A DNA stretch of 64,000 bases from Pelagibius marinus (GTDB lineage Bacteria > Pseudomonadota > Alphaproteobacteria > Kiloniellales > Kiloniellaceae), in the NCBI RefSeq assembly GCF_014925385.1, contig NZ_JACSDK010000016.1, positions 1-64,000 of the forward strand, read 5' to 3'. Positions 34,474 to 42,083 of this stretch are shown here, piece by piece (positions within the stretch are counted from its first letter, which is position 1; each line of letters begins with the position of its first letter). A model generated the notes under the pieces. It had not been told where the DNA came from and did not search any database. It saw only the letters and a program-made list of their open reading frames with translations. The translations under genes and the position numbers were made by a program.

Positions 34474-34932
34474 TCCTTCCTCCCTAAGAGTAGCTGGGGC
34501 CCGCGCGCGTTCTGGTGCGGATTATCCGCGGGCCGGAGTGTCCGGCGGATCGAAGTCAGGGCACTAAACTTCCCGCCGGCTGAACTAAACTAAACTTCGT
34601 CACTAAACTCTGTCAAACACAAAATGTCGCATGGATGTATTGCAGCGCAGCATTATTGCGCTGAACGTCGCGTGATCTGGGAAACATTGCTGACGAGTCA
34701 GGCCGGTAGCGGGCTGGTTTAGTCGAGATTAAACCTCGATGGCTGCGCTGCAGTCGTTGACGGCCACGAATTGGATTCCAGATTTCCCCCGTGAAAGTCC
34801 CCTCCTGGCACTAGGCGGAAGTGGGCACGCCCGCTGCGTTGGTGCGGTTTGCCCCGATTAGCAAACCTGGAAGACAGCAATCGTAGTTAAACGGGCGCCG
34901 CGAGTGAGTGTTGGTGACCTGCCGGCCGAGCC
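34474..34932. promoter_or_regulatory. Upstream region of the importer-dha operon with ACTAAACT repeats
   Basis: This 459-bp gap is AT-richer than its surroundings and has no gene. The word ACTAAACT, or its TAAACT core, occurs at 34563-34570, 34584-34591, 34591-34596 and 34602-34609. A 20-bp dyad GGTTTA and TAAACC with an 8-bp spacer contains the same word in both directions (about 34718-34737). A second perfect dyad, CAGCGCA and TGCGCTG with a 7-bp spacer, is at 34643-34663. These look like binding sites for the operon's regulator; no regulator gene adjoins apart from the small helix-turn-helix protein. Confidence 0.5.
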
Positions 34933-35730
34933 TCAAAGGAGGCTCATTTGCTCGGCGTCGGGGGCGGGGAGGTTCGTTGACGATGCGGCCTGCTCGGGCG
35001 CGCGGTCGGGAAACTCGCAGCAGACAACTTCGCAGCGGGGGGAGACGTCGCGCCAGCCGTCCTGGTGGACCGTCGTGTCGATGCCGCAGCCGGCTTCCAG
35101 GTGAAGGCCTGTCTGGCGGGCAAAGCGGCGGTATTCCTCGCTCTCCCGGCGCGCATAGCAGGGAGCACCGGAGTAGACGAAGCCTGCCGACTTCTGAGGA
35201 ACGATGAAGGCGCCGAAGGTCGCCAGGTCAGAGGCCAAGTCGATGACCTTGTACTCGAAGTCAGGGCCACGGTACCGGGGCGCCGCCGGGCCCTTGATGC
35301 CGCGCCCAAAGGGCGGATTGGCGATGGCCACATCGAAGCCCCCCAGGGTACGGCAGACCTTGAAGATGTCGCCGCAGATCCAGGTTGCCTCGGGGAGGAC
35401 CTTCTTGCCGACCTCAACATAAGCCGGGTTGATGTCAATGCAGGTGATATCGGGCCGCCGGTCGTGGGCCTGGCGGTGGTAGTGCATGAAGCTCAAGACG
35501 CCGATCCCGGCGCAGAGGTCGATGACCTTCGAGCCGCAGATCTCAAGCTTGAAGTCGCAGGCGAGGTCCACAGGGGTAAAGAAGGCCCCGGCGGCGGTGT
35601 TCAGATGGCTGGCGCCCTCGTGCCAGTTCTCCAGAACGAACCATTTCTCATCGAATGTCAGTTCGTCCTTCTCCAGCAGGGCGCAGGCCTGCTCGTGCCG
35701 GCGGGTCTGGCTCTTGGTGAGTTTTGCCAT
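34933..35730 (-). CDS. N6-adenine-type DNA methyltransferase
   Basis: A 265-residue methyltransferase. The SAM-binding motif DLCAGIG is at 71-77 and the catalytic NPPF at 138-141 marks an amino-methyltransferase acting on adenine in DNA. An N-terminal AFFTP segment resembles the type I/IIG methylase motif. There is no restriction gene beside it. The C-terminal residues QMSLL resemble the QLxLF-type peptide that binds the replication clamp. Its place next to hairpins and a tRNA remnant suggests that it is carried by an integrated element. It could also modify RNA, but NPPF with this layout favours DNA. Confidence 0.8.
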   Translation of the reverse strand: MAKLTKSQTRRHEQACALLEKDELTFDEKWFVLENWHEGASHLNTAAGAFFTPVDLACDFKLEICGSKVIDLCAGIGVLSFMHYHRQAHDRRPDITCIDINPAYVEVGKKVLPEATWICGDIFKVCRTLGGFDVAIANPPFGRGIKGPAAPRYRGPDFEYKVIDLASDLATFGAFIVPQKSAGFVYSGAPCYARRESEEYRRFARQTGLHLEAGCGIDTTVHQDGWRDVSPRCEVVCCEFPDRAPEQAASSTNLPAPDAEQMSLL

Positions 35731-35764
35731 GTCGCTGTCCTCCGTTGTTGTTCAATCCCCGAAG

Positions 35765-35789
35765 GGGGTTGATGCCGTGCATCAACCCC
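35765..35789. repeat. Perfect 11-bp hairpin upstream of the methyltransferase
   Basis: Arms GGGGTTGATGC and GCATCAACCCC with loop CGT. It lies 35 bp before the methyltransferase start, in its leader. No U-run follows on either strand, so simple termination is unlikely; translational or mRNA-stability control of the methylase or a protein-binding site are options. Confidence 0.6.
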
Positions 35790-35896
35790 TGCCTCGTGGC
35801 GAACAGCGGAGGGGAAGGGGGCAAGGGGAATCTGCCGGCGTGGTGCGGCCCGCAGCCGCAGGCGAGGACACGGGGCCCGGCCGATTGTCCTTGCGA

Positions 35897-35924
35897 GGGA
35901 AGGGGGGTCGGAATCCCCCTTCCC
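35897..35924. repeat. Perfect 10-bp hairpin in the accessory patch
   Basis: Arms GGGAAGGGGG and CCCCCTTCCC with an 8-nt loop (35907-35914). Together with the hairpin about 110 bp to the left it gives this gene-free patch a structured character such as is seen at transfer or replication origins of mobile elements; function not shown. Confidence 0.55.
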
Positions 35925-36282
35925 ACTCAGCACCGAAAGACCGGCGCGGCCGCCCCCAGCGGCCGCGCTCCATCGATAGAGCTTAGCCAACCAGAAAAGG
36001 GAGCCTGCCAGGAGCCGCGCCCTCACGCGGCGGGAAGCGGCGGCAAGGCGGAGCGGGGTTCTCGGCGGCACCCGCAGGAGCGGAGGCGAGGCACGAGCGC
36101 AGCGGGATCGAGGGCGCCCCCGCACAGCCGGCATCACCAGGCCGCAGGCCTTCCACGCGAGGGATGGCCGCCGATCAGTGGCATTTTTCCTTTCAGACTC
36201 CCTCGCGGCACGCCCAGCATTTCTGCGCATCTTCCGGCCCGGCAGTGTTCTGAAATGTCGCAGAAAACCGCCATTTACATAG

Positions 36283-36329
36283 GCCTTCTAAGCATGGGGT
36301 CGCAGGTTCAAGTCCTGCCGGGCGCACCA
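36283..36329 (+). other. 3' half of tRNA-Arg(TCT), putative attachment-site remnant
   Basis: From the anticodon loop on, every part of a tRNA is canonical: loop CTTCTAA (anticodon TCT), 5-nt variable loop GGGTC, T stem GCAGG with CCTGC around loop TTCAAGT, acceptor strand CGGGCGC, then ACCA ending at 36329. The 5' half is absent: no GCGCCCG acceptor strand or D arm occurs in the 60 bp upstream. Such 3' fragments, broken at the anticodon loop, are left when tyrosine-recombinase elements integrate into tRNA genes. The orientation implies that the element lies to the left. Confidence 0.75.
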
Positions 36330-36525
36330 ATTCCCAGACTTTCCAGGTCCCTGGCGCCTGTCCCTCTGTAGGCCGCTGAGCCGCCCGGGTGCTACCTGCG
36401 GTTACTTATTGTACATGTTATTCGCACGAACTTCACCATTTCTTCACCTCTGCAGTCGAAGGTTGCAAATGTGCTCCGATTTTAGCGGGCGCATGCTGCG
36501 ATGAAGCTTTTGGCTGGAGGTCCCC

Positions 36526-36771
36526 GTGTTGCGAAACGCTTATCTGATGGCGGTTCTGACAGGAATCGCACTGCTCACCTCCACGCAAGATGCCTACGCC
36601 TACCTGGACCCGGGGACCGCCAGCCTCATCTTGCAGGGCATCATCGGTGGCATAGCTGCCGCCGCCGCCGTGGCCGCCGCCTATTGGCTGCGCGTCAAAC
36701 ATTTCTTCTCCAGGACCTTCGGGCGCGGCGGGAACAGCTGCATCACGGCCGCCGAAACGGACAACGAGTAG
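36526..36771 (+). CDS. Small LDPGT membrane protein
   Basis: An 81-residue protein with a signal-like N-terminus (1-25, ending DAYAY), the motif YLDPGTASLILQ at about 26-37 and a hydrophobic Ala-rich helix (about 38-57), followed by a basic tail. Small proteins with a signal and the LDPGT motif occur beside surface-polymer and sulfatase-like genes in other bacteria; their role is not established. The start is GTG with a GGAGG site 5 bp upstream. It lies 6 bp before the methyltransferase, so the three genes probably form an operon. It would sit in the inner membrane. Confidence 0.75.
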   Translation: MLRNAYLMAVLTGIALLTSTQDAYAYLDPGTASLILQGIIGGIAAAAAVAAAYWLRVKHFFSRTFGRGGNSCITAAETDNE

Positions 36772-36777
36772 GCGGCT

Positions 36778-38169
36778 GTGACCGCTTTCGATCCCGGATC
36801 TTTTCGGGACCCAGCCGGCCATGTTGTCAGGCAGGGGGATCGCGTATTCCGAGTCGTCGCGCCCGAGAGGGCGGAAGAGACGAGGGCGGTTCTCGAGGCC
36901 CCGTTCTTCAAGCGGCGCACGGGCACTTCGATTGTTCCGACCTGGATAGCCTCCGCCCGCGACCGGGTTAGTGTGACATCGGGAATTGAAGGCAACTTCC
37001 CGCTCGTGCTCGAGCACGAGCGGATCGAGGTCGTATCCTATCCGTTTGAATGGCCGTTCTCGCTTCTGAAGCGAGCCGCGGAACTTCACCTGGAAATTCA
37101 TCTCGAAGCGCTCGAGGACGGCTTCGATCTTTCCGACTCCAGCGCCTACAACGTGCAGTTCGCCGGCACACGTCCCCAGTTCATCGATATCTTGTCGTTC
37201 CGACGCTACCGGGAAGGCGCCTATTGGGCGGGCTACAAGCAGTTCTGTGAGGAGTTTCTGGCTCCGCTGCTGCTTACCGCCTGCCGGGGCGTTCCCTTCA
37301 ACGATTGGTACAGGGGCGGCTTGAGCGGCCTGGACCTTGTGTCGCTTTCCAAGCTGCTTCCGCTACGTTCCCGCTTCTCTTTGCAGGCGCAGATGCATGT
37401 CTTCATGCATGCGCGGCTGATGAGGCGGATCAGGTCGCATGAAGGCGGCGCGGCGGTCAAACAAGGGAAGCTTCCACTGGCTTCGTTGAAAGGCATCCTC
37501 AGGGGGATGCTGAGCTTCGTCCGGTCGCTCCAGCCGAGAGGTCTGGAGAGCACCTACTGGAAGGACTACGAGCTCAACAATTCCTATTTGCCGGAAGATG
37601 CCGAACGCAAGCGCGCGGCCGTAAGGGCTTTCATCGAGCGTGAAAAGCCCGATCTTCTCGTCGATGTCGGCTGCAACAGCGGCGACTTCAGCGAGCTGTC
37701 CGTTGCCGCCGGGGCCGGATCTAGCGTTGGCGTAGACTTCGATCAGGGCGCTTTGGAAGCGGCGGTTTCACGCGCCGACGAGCATGGCCTGCCGCTTTTG
37801 CCGCTGTATCAAGACCTGACGAATCCGAGCGCATCTCAGGGCTGGGCCGCAAGCGAGCGTGGCGGTTTCGTTGAGCGGGTGCGGCCCGATGCCGTGGTTG
37901 CCCTCGCTGTCCTCCACCACCTGATCATCGGCAAAAACATTCCCTTCTTCGCGGCCATCAAATGGCTCGTCGATCTGGCCCCGAAGGGACTCCTCGAGTT
38001 CGTCCCCAAGTCAGATCCCATGGTGCAGGGCATGCTCGCACATCGCGGGGATATCTTTCCGCACTACACGGAGACCAATTTTCGCGAGAGCCTTTCCCGT
38101 CTCGCCAGAATTACCTCCGAGGTGCAGAGCTCCGCGTCCGGGAGAAGGGTTTTTACCTATGAGCGATAG
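36778..38169 (+). CDS. NoeA-like SAM-dependent methyltransferase
   Basis: A 463-residue protein with a C-terminal class I methyltransferase domain: SAM motif LVDVGCNSGDFSEL at about 291-304 and GVDFDQGALEAA. The N-terminal part (FRDPAGHVVRQGDRVFRVV) is the block shared with nodulation protein NoeA and its relatives, which have the same length. These probably modify a surface or secreted glycan. The start is GTG at 36778. It overlaps the following gene by 11 bp. The acceptor is not known from the sequence. Confidence 0.8.
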   Translation: MTAFDPGSFRDPAGHVVRQGDRVFRVVAPERAEETRAVLEAPFFKRRTGTSIVPTWIASARDRVSVTSGIEGNFPLVLEHERIEVVSYPFEWPFSLLKRAAELHLEIHLEALEDGFDLSDSSAYNVQFAGTRPQFIDILSFRRYREGAYWAGYKQFCEEFLAPLLLTACRGVPFNDWYRGGLSGLDLVSLSKLLPLRSRFSLQAQMHVFMHARLMRRIRSHEGGAAVKQGKLPLASLKGILRGMLSFVRSLQPRGLESTYWKDYELNNSYLPEDAERKRAAVRAFIEREKPDLLVDVGCNSGDFSELSVAAGAGSSVGVDFDQGALEAAVSRADEHGLPLLPLYQDLTNPSASQGWAASERGGFVERVRPDAVVALAVLHHLIIGKNIPFFAAIKWLVDLAPKGLLEFVPKSDPMVQGMLAHRGDIFPHYTETNFRESLSRLARITSEVQSSASGRRVFTYER

Positions 38170-39754
38170 GCGTCGCGTCTGGATCGCGGGTATCGCGGCT
38201 TTCCTCCTGGTGCTGCTGCCCTTTGGGAACTTCGTGAAGACGAACTGCAGAGACGGGGCCTTCGTTCCCGTCAATTTCGTCTGTTTCTTCCTTCAGACGG
38301 CGCCGCTCGTGTTTGCGGTTGTCGGCGCCTTGGCCTTTCTGCTTTGCCGCTGCACGTCCGGACGAGCGCCGCATGCCTTCTCGCGCGCGGTCCTCACCGT
38401 CGGCGGTGCGTTCTTTCTGCTTTTCTTCTATCACCACTACGCGGTTTTGCTTTCCAAGAGCATTGATGGGTCGATAGCGGCAGGCTCCTTTCTTTTTCTT
38501 GTCGCGCTTCTTGCCGTGCTCCTGTTCAGGCTGGCAAAGCACCCGCCTGTCTTGGTGGCGGGGCTGGTCTTCGCCGGCGCCAACATGGGGCTCGCATTAC
38601 CCTCTATCGCGGAGACGACCGCTGAGGCCGTTCGAATTGCAATATTCAGAACCGCGGATGCCGAGGGTCGGAGCGTAGCGGAAACCGAAGCGCGGCCGAA
38701 CATCTACTATTTCATTCTGGACGCCTACCCGAGCGTCTCTTCCCTGCGGCAGAACCTGACCTACGACAATGGGCCGTTCATCGCGGCCATGCAGCAGCGT
38801 GGTTTCTACAACGCCGAGAGCGCTATTTCGTCCTACAATCGAACTGTTTTTACGCTCGCGGCGATCTTCGCGCAGGACTATTTCGTCACCAACGGAATGA
38901 CCCTGCAGGAAGGGATCAAGGGGCGGCTCACCTACCCGTCGCTTTTGAATGCGCCTCAGCCGCCGAACCTCGTCGCTGAAGCCAGAAGCCTTGGCTATGA
39001 GTTCCATATGATCGGCAACTATTGGGCGCCCTGCGCCGGTCCGTGGGTTTCTTGCGATGCGGCGGGAGGCGCAAGCGCCTACTTAGCCGATGTTTTCTGG
39101 AGCGCCACACCCGGCGGGTCCCTCGTCGCGATGGCGCGGGCGGGCGATGCTGGGGAGGCGCCAGATGTTGACGCGATTGGGAAGCTGCGCGAGAGGTTGA
39201 AGAAAAGCGGGGCGCCGAAAGCGCCGGCTTTTACTTTTGTCCACCACCTCTCGCCCCATGCGCCGTTTATGTTCCACGCGGACTGCAGCCTGAGGGATGA
39301 ATACGGGGTCGATCTCACGGAATGGGTAGAGAGCACGAAACCCTACTTCCTTGACAATCTGGCCTGCGTGAACATCAAGGCAGTGCAAATCGCCGATGAC
39401 ATCATGGCGCTCGATCCCAATTCTGTTGTCGTCTTTCAGGGGGATCACGGAACGTCATTCACGGTCACCTGGGACGAGCCCTTCGACGCGTGGTCGCCGT
39501 CGTCAATCCATGAGCGCTCTTCAATTCTGAACCTGGTTCGGCTGCCGGAGCGGTGCCAGACGTGGCTCACGCCGGATCTCGACAACGTCACCACAGTTCG
39601 AGCGGTTATGGGGTGCGTTGCCGGCCGTGCGGCGGTGCCGGACAGGCCGCGTGGCTACGTGACCACGTTTTCCGGAGAGAGCCCTGATCATGGCCAGGTC
39701 AGGCTCATAGACCCGCTGACTTTTCGCGCCTTGCCGGAAGCCGGGCGCGACTGA
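38159..39754 (+). CDS. Membrane sulfatase-like (alkaline phosphatase superfamily) protein
   Basis: A 531-residue protein. About five hydrophobic segments fill residues 5-150, followed by a soluble domain of the sulfatase/phosphoethanolamine-transferase type: PNIYYFILDAYPS near the metal site, HHLSPHAPFMFHADC, and the late metal motif VVVFQGDHGTS. Members act on the periplasmic face and transfer or remove phosphate or sulfate groups on lipids or polymers. The usual Thr or Ser nucleophile shortly after the first Asp is not obvious (DAYPSVSS offers Ser). It is third in the operon with the LDPGT protein and the methyltransferase, suggesting glycan or lipid decoration. Confidence 0.75.
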   Translation: MSDRRRVWIAGIAAFLLVLLPFGNFVKTNCRDGAFVPVNFVCFFLQTAPLVFAVVGALAFLLCRCTSGRAPHAFSRAVLTVGGAFFLLFFYHHYAVLLSKSIDGSIAAGSFLFLVALLAVLLFRLAKHPPVLVAGLVFAGANMGLALPSIAETTAEAVRIAIFRTADAEGRSVAETEARPNIYYFILDAYPSVSSLRQNLTYDNGPFIAAMQQRGFYNAESAISSYNRTVFTLAAIFAQDYFVTNGMTLQEGIKGRLTYPSLLNAPQPPNLVAEARSLGYEFHMIGNYWAPCAGPWVSCDAAGGASAYLADVFWSATPGGSLVAMARAGDAGEAPDVDAIGKLRERLKKSGAPKAPAFTFVHHLSPHAPFMFHADCSLRDEYGVDLTEWVESTKPYFLDNLACVNIKAVQIADDIMALDPNSVVVFQGDHGTSFTVTWDEPFDAWSPSSIHERSSILNLVRLPERCQTWLTPDLDNVTTVRAVMGCVAGRAAVPDRPRGYVTTFSGESPDHGQVRLIDPLTFRALPEAGRD

Positions 39755-39758
39755 CCCG

Positions 39759-39779
39759 GCGCCCCTGGCCCAGGGGCGC
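39759..39779 (+). terminator. GC-rich hairpin after the sulfatase-like gene
   Basis: Arms GCGCCCCTG and CAGGGGCGC with loop GCC start 5 bp after the stop codon. No T-run follows, so it may be a mRNA-end stabiliser or a Rho-assisted terminator rather than a classical one. Confidence 0.5.
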
Positions 39780-39837
39780 AGGCCCGCCCTCTGCCGGGCG
39801 CGCTGACTCCGGCAGGCCCTCCGCCACTAAAACACTA

Positions 39838-39852
39838 CCGAAGATTCTTCGG
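39838..39852. promoter_or_regulatory. Palindrome upstream of the AsnC-family gene
   Basis: CCGAAGATTCTTCGG is a perfect 15-bp palindrome with a single central base, 72 bp before the regulator's start. A related word recurs at 40426-40440 ahead of the aldehyde dehydrogenase. The location before both the regulator and its likely target suggests the binding site of the AsnC-type protein. Confidence 0.55.
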
Positions 39853-39924
39853 ATTACTGTCGACTGGAACCGAAAGCTGGCTTAAAAGCATGGGGTTCAC
39901 GGAACGGCGGCCTTTCCACACCCT

Positions 39925-40407
39925 ATGAAGCTCGACAAGCGCGACCTGCAGATCCTGGCCATCCTGCAAGAGGAGGGGCGGATCACCAAATCCGAGCTGG
40001 CGGCGCGGATCAGCCTGTCGCCGGCGGCTTGCTGGGACCGCCTGAAACGCCTCGACCAGGCCGGCTTCATCAAGGGCTACCACGCCGAGGTGGCGCTGGA
40101 GAAAATCGCCCCGGCGTCCCAATTCCTGGTCCAGATCGAGTTGGAGAGCCACCAGGCCGCCGATTTCCAGCGCTTCGAGGACGCCATGCAGGTCATCCCG
40201 CAGGTGGTGCGTTGCGTGGCCGTGGGCGGCGGGGTGGACTATTTCATCGAAATCGTCGCCCGCGACGTGTCGGCCTACCAGGTGCTGATCGACCAGATCC
40301 TGGAGAGCCGTATCGGCGTGAAACGCTACTTCACCTTCGTCGTCACCAAGCCGGTGAAGGAGTCGCCGCCGCCCCTGGAACTGCTGCGCGGTGAGGGGGA
40401 CGATTAG
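39925..40407 (+). CDS. Lrp/AsnC-family regulator, DoeX-like
   Basis: A 160-residue Lrp/AsnC protein. The N-terminal helix-turn-helix (about 1-60: LDKRDLQILAILQEEGRITKSELAARI, SPAACWDRLKRL; each part named separately) precedes the RAM effector domain (about 65-150). The pattern is close to the DoeX regulators of ectoine catabolism, and the next two genes resemble doeC and doeD. It probably responds to a pathway amino acid and controls those genes through the two CCGAA-type palindromes. It is transcribed in the same direction with 160 bp to the next gene. Confidence 0.85.
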   Translation: MKLDKRDLQILAILQEEGRITKSELAARISLSPAACWDRLKRLDQAGFIKGYHAEVALEKIAPASQFLVQIELESHQAADFQRFEDAMQVIPQVVRCVAVGGGVDYFIEIVARDVSAYQVLIDQILESRIGVKRYFTFVVTKPVKESPPPLELLRGEGDD

Positions 40408-40425
40408 CGGCCCGAATCGCCGGGA

Positions 40426-40440
40426 CCGAATATTCTTAGC
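40426..40440. promoter_or_regulatory. Second CCGAA-type site ahead of the aldehyde dehydrogenase
   Basis: CCGAATATTCTTAGC matches the palindrome at 39838-39852 at 12 of 15 positions. It lies just after the regulator's stop and 128 bp before the next start, suggesting that the dehydrogenase and aminotransferase have their own regulated promoter. Confidence 0.45.
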
Positions 40441-40567
40441 CGCGCGCGCCTGGGCGGCGTGGATTCATCGGTCCGGCCCGGCCACTTCCGACCCACCTTC
40501 CTCCGGCTCCCCGCTACCATCCGGCGAATCACCCCGCAGAATCGCGTCGATTTGCAGGAGGAAGCGC

Positions 40568-42070
40568 ATGTCGCAGTCGCCGAGCATCAAAGCCGTGCCC
40601 AAAGCACCCCTTCAGGACGCCTTCGCCTTGGAGGACCCCGGGTTGCTGGCCGGTCAGTCCTACGTCGACGGCGCCTGGATCGAGGCCGCCGAGGCCGGCG
40701 TGCTGCCGGTCGCCAACCCGGCCGACGGCGCGGTGATTGGCGAGGTGGCGGCGCTGGGCGAGGCCGGCGCGCGCCGCGCGGTCGATGCCGCCGAGCGCGC
40801 CTTTCCAGCCTGGGCGGCGCTGCTGCCGCAGCAGCGCAGCGACTGCCTGCGCCGTTGGTACGAGCTGATGATCGCGCACAGGGAAGACCTCGCCCGCATC
40901 ATGACCCTGGAGCAGGGCAAGCCGCTGTCCGAAGCGCGCGGCGAAATCGACTACGGCGCCTCCTTTGCCGAGTACTTCGCCGAGGAGGCCAAGCGCCCGG
41001 ATATCATGAGCGTCACCTCGCACCTGCCCTCGGCGGAGGTCGAGCTGTGGCGCGAGCCGGTCGGCGTGGCCGCCCTGGTCACCCCCTGGAACTTCCCCAA
41101 CGCCATGATCACCCGCAAGGCGGCGGCGGCGCTGGCGGTCGGCTGTACGGTGGTGGTGCATCCCTCGAAGGAGACGCCGCTCTCCGCCCTGGCGCTGGCC
41201 GAACTGGGCCAGCGCGCCGGCTTCCCGCCGGGCGTCATCAACGTGGTGGTGGGTGAGCCGGCGCTGATCGTCGGTGCCTGGACCGCGGACCCGCGGGTGC
41301 GGGCGCTGTCCTTCACCGGCTCCACCGAGATCGGTCGGTTGCTCTACGCGCAGTCCGCGCCCTCCATCAAGCGCCTTAGCCTGGAGCTGGGCGGCCACGC
41401 GCCCTTTATCGTCTTCGCCGACGCCGATCTGGACAAGGCGGTCGAGGAAGCCATCGGCGCCAAGTTCGCGACCTCCGGCCAGGACTGCCTGGGCGCAAAC
41501 CGCTTCTTCATCGAGCGGCCGGTCTACGAAGAGTTCTGCCGCCGCTTCACCGCGAAGACCGAGGCGCTGACCATCGGCTTCGGCCTCGACGACCCCGACA
41601 TCGGCCCGCTGATGAACGCCGCCGCCGTCGCCAAGCAGGAGGACCACGTGGCCGACGCTCTGGCCAAGGGGGCGAAGCTGCTGTGCGGCGGCGAGGGGCA
41701 CGACCTGGGGCCGCTGTTCTACCAGCCGACGGTGCTGGCCGATGTGCCGGCCGAGGCGAAGATCATGACGGAGGAGACCTTCGGGCCGGTGGCCGCCATG
41801 ACGCCCTTCGACGGCGAAGCAGAAATCATTGCGCGGGCCAACGCCACCGACTACGGCCTGGTCGCCTATCTGCACACCAAGGAGCCGGCGCGCATCTACC
41901 GCATGAGCCGCGCCCTCGATTTCGGCATGGTGGCGGTCAACCGCACGAAGGTGACGGGTGCGCCCATTCCCTTCGGCGGGATGAAGCAATCGGGCCTCGG
42001 GCGCGAGGGGTCGCGCCTGGGTATTGAGGCCTTTTCCGATGTGAAGTACGTATGCCGCGACTGGTCCTGA
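40568..42070 (+). CDS. Aldehyde dehydrogenase, DoeC/GabD-like
   Basis: A 500-residue aldehyde dehydrogenase with complete catalytic equipment: Glu273 in LELGGH and Cys307 in SGQDCLGANR, plus TPWNFPNAM and FTGSTEIG. The family includes succinate-semialdehyde and aspartate-semialdehyde dehydrogenases. With the AsnC regulator and the next aminotransferase it resembles doeC, which turns aspartate semialdehyde into aspartate in ectoine breakdown. I start it at ATG 40568, after an AGGAGG site; a longer frame to 40391 would overlap the regulator. It retains the Cys that the GabD at 12.5 kb has lost. Confidence 0.87.
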   Translation: MSQSPSIKAVPKAPLQDAFALEDPGLLAGQSYVDGAWIEAAEAGVLPVANPADGAVIGEVAALGEAGARRAVDAAERAFPAWAALLPQQRSDCLRRWYELMIAHREDLARIMTLEQGKPLSEARGEIDYGASFAEYFAEEAKRPDIMSVTSHLPSAEVELWREPVGVAALVTPWNFPNAMITRKAAAALAVGCTVVVHPSKETPLSALALAELGQRAGFPPGVINVVVGEPALIVGAWTADPRVRALSFTGSTEIGRLLYAQSAPSIKRLSLELGGHAPFIVFADADLDKAVEEAIGAKFATSGQDCLGANRFFIERPVYEEFCRRFTAKTEALTIGFGLDDPDIGPLMNAAAVAKQEDHVADALAKGAKLLCGGEGHDLGPLFYQPTVLADVPAEAKIMTEETFGPVAAMTPFDGEAEIIARANATDYGLVAYLHTKEPARIYRMSRALDFGMVAVNRTKVTGAPIPFGGMKQSGLGREGSRLGIEAFSDVKYVCRDWS

Positions 42071-42083
42071 GAGGAGAGGAATA

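Larger units (their letters stand above)
35731..36282. other. Non-coding accessory patch with hairpins
   Basis: No recognisable gene in about 550 bp. Long frames exist but are rich in Arg, Pro and Gly and fit no family. Two perfect hairpins (35765-35789 and 35897-35924) lie near its left end, upstream of the methyltransferase. Its right end touches a tRNA-Arg remnant. Confidence 0.5.

Noticed and set aside
35724-36371. 215-residue plus-strand frame across the accessory patch
   Set aside because: Its C-terminal part is simply translated tRNA sequence (QVQVLPGAP type) and the rest has no family features.
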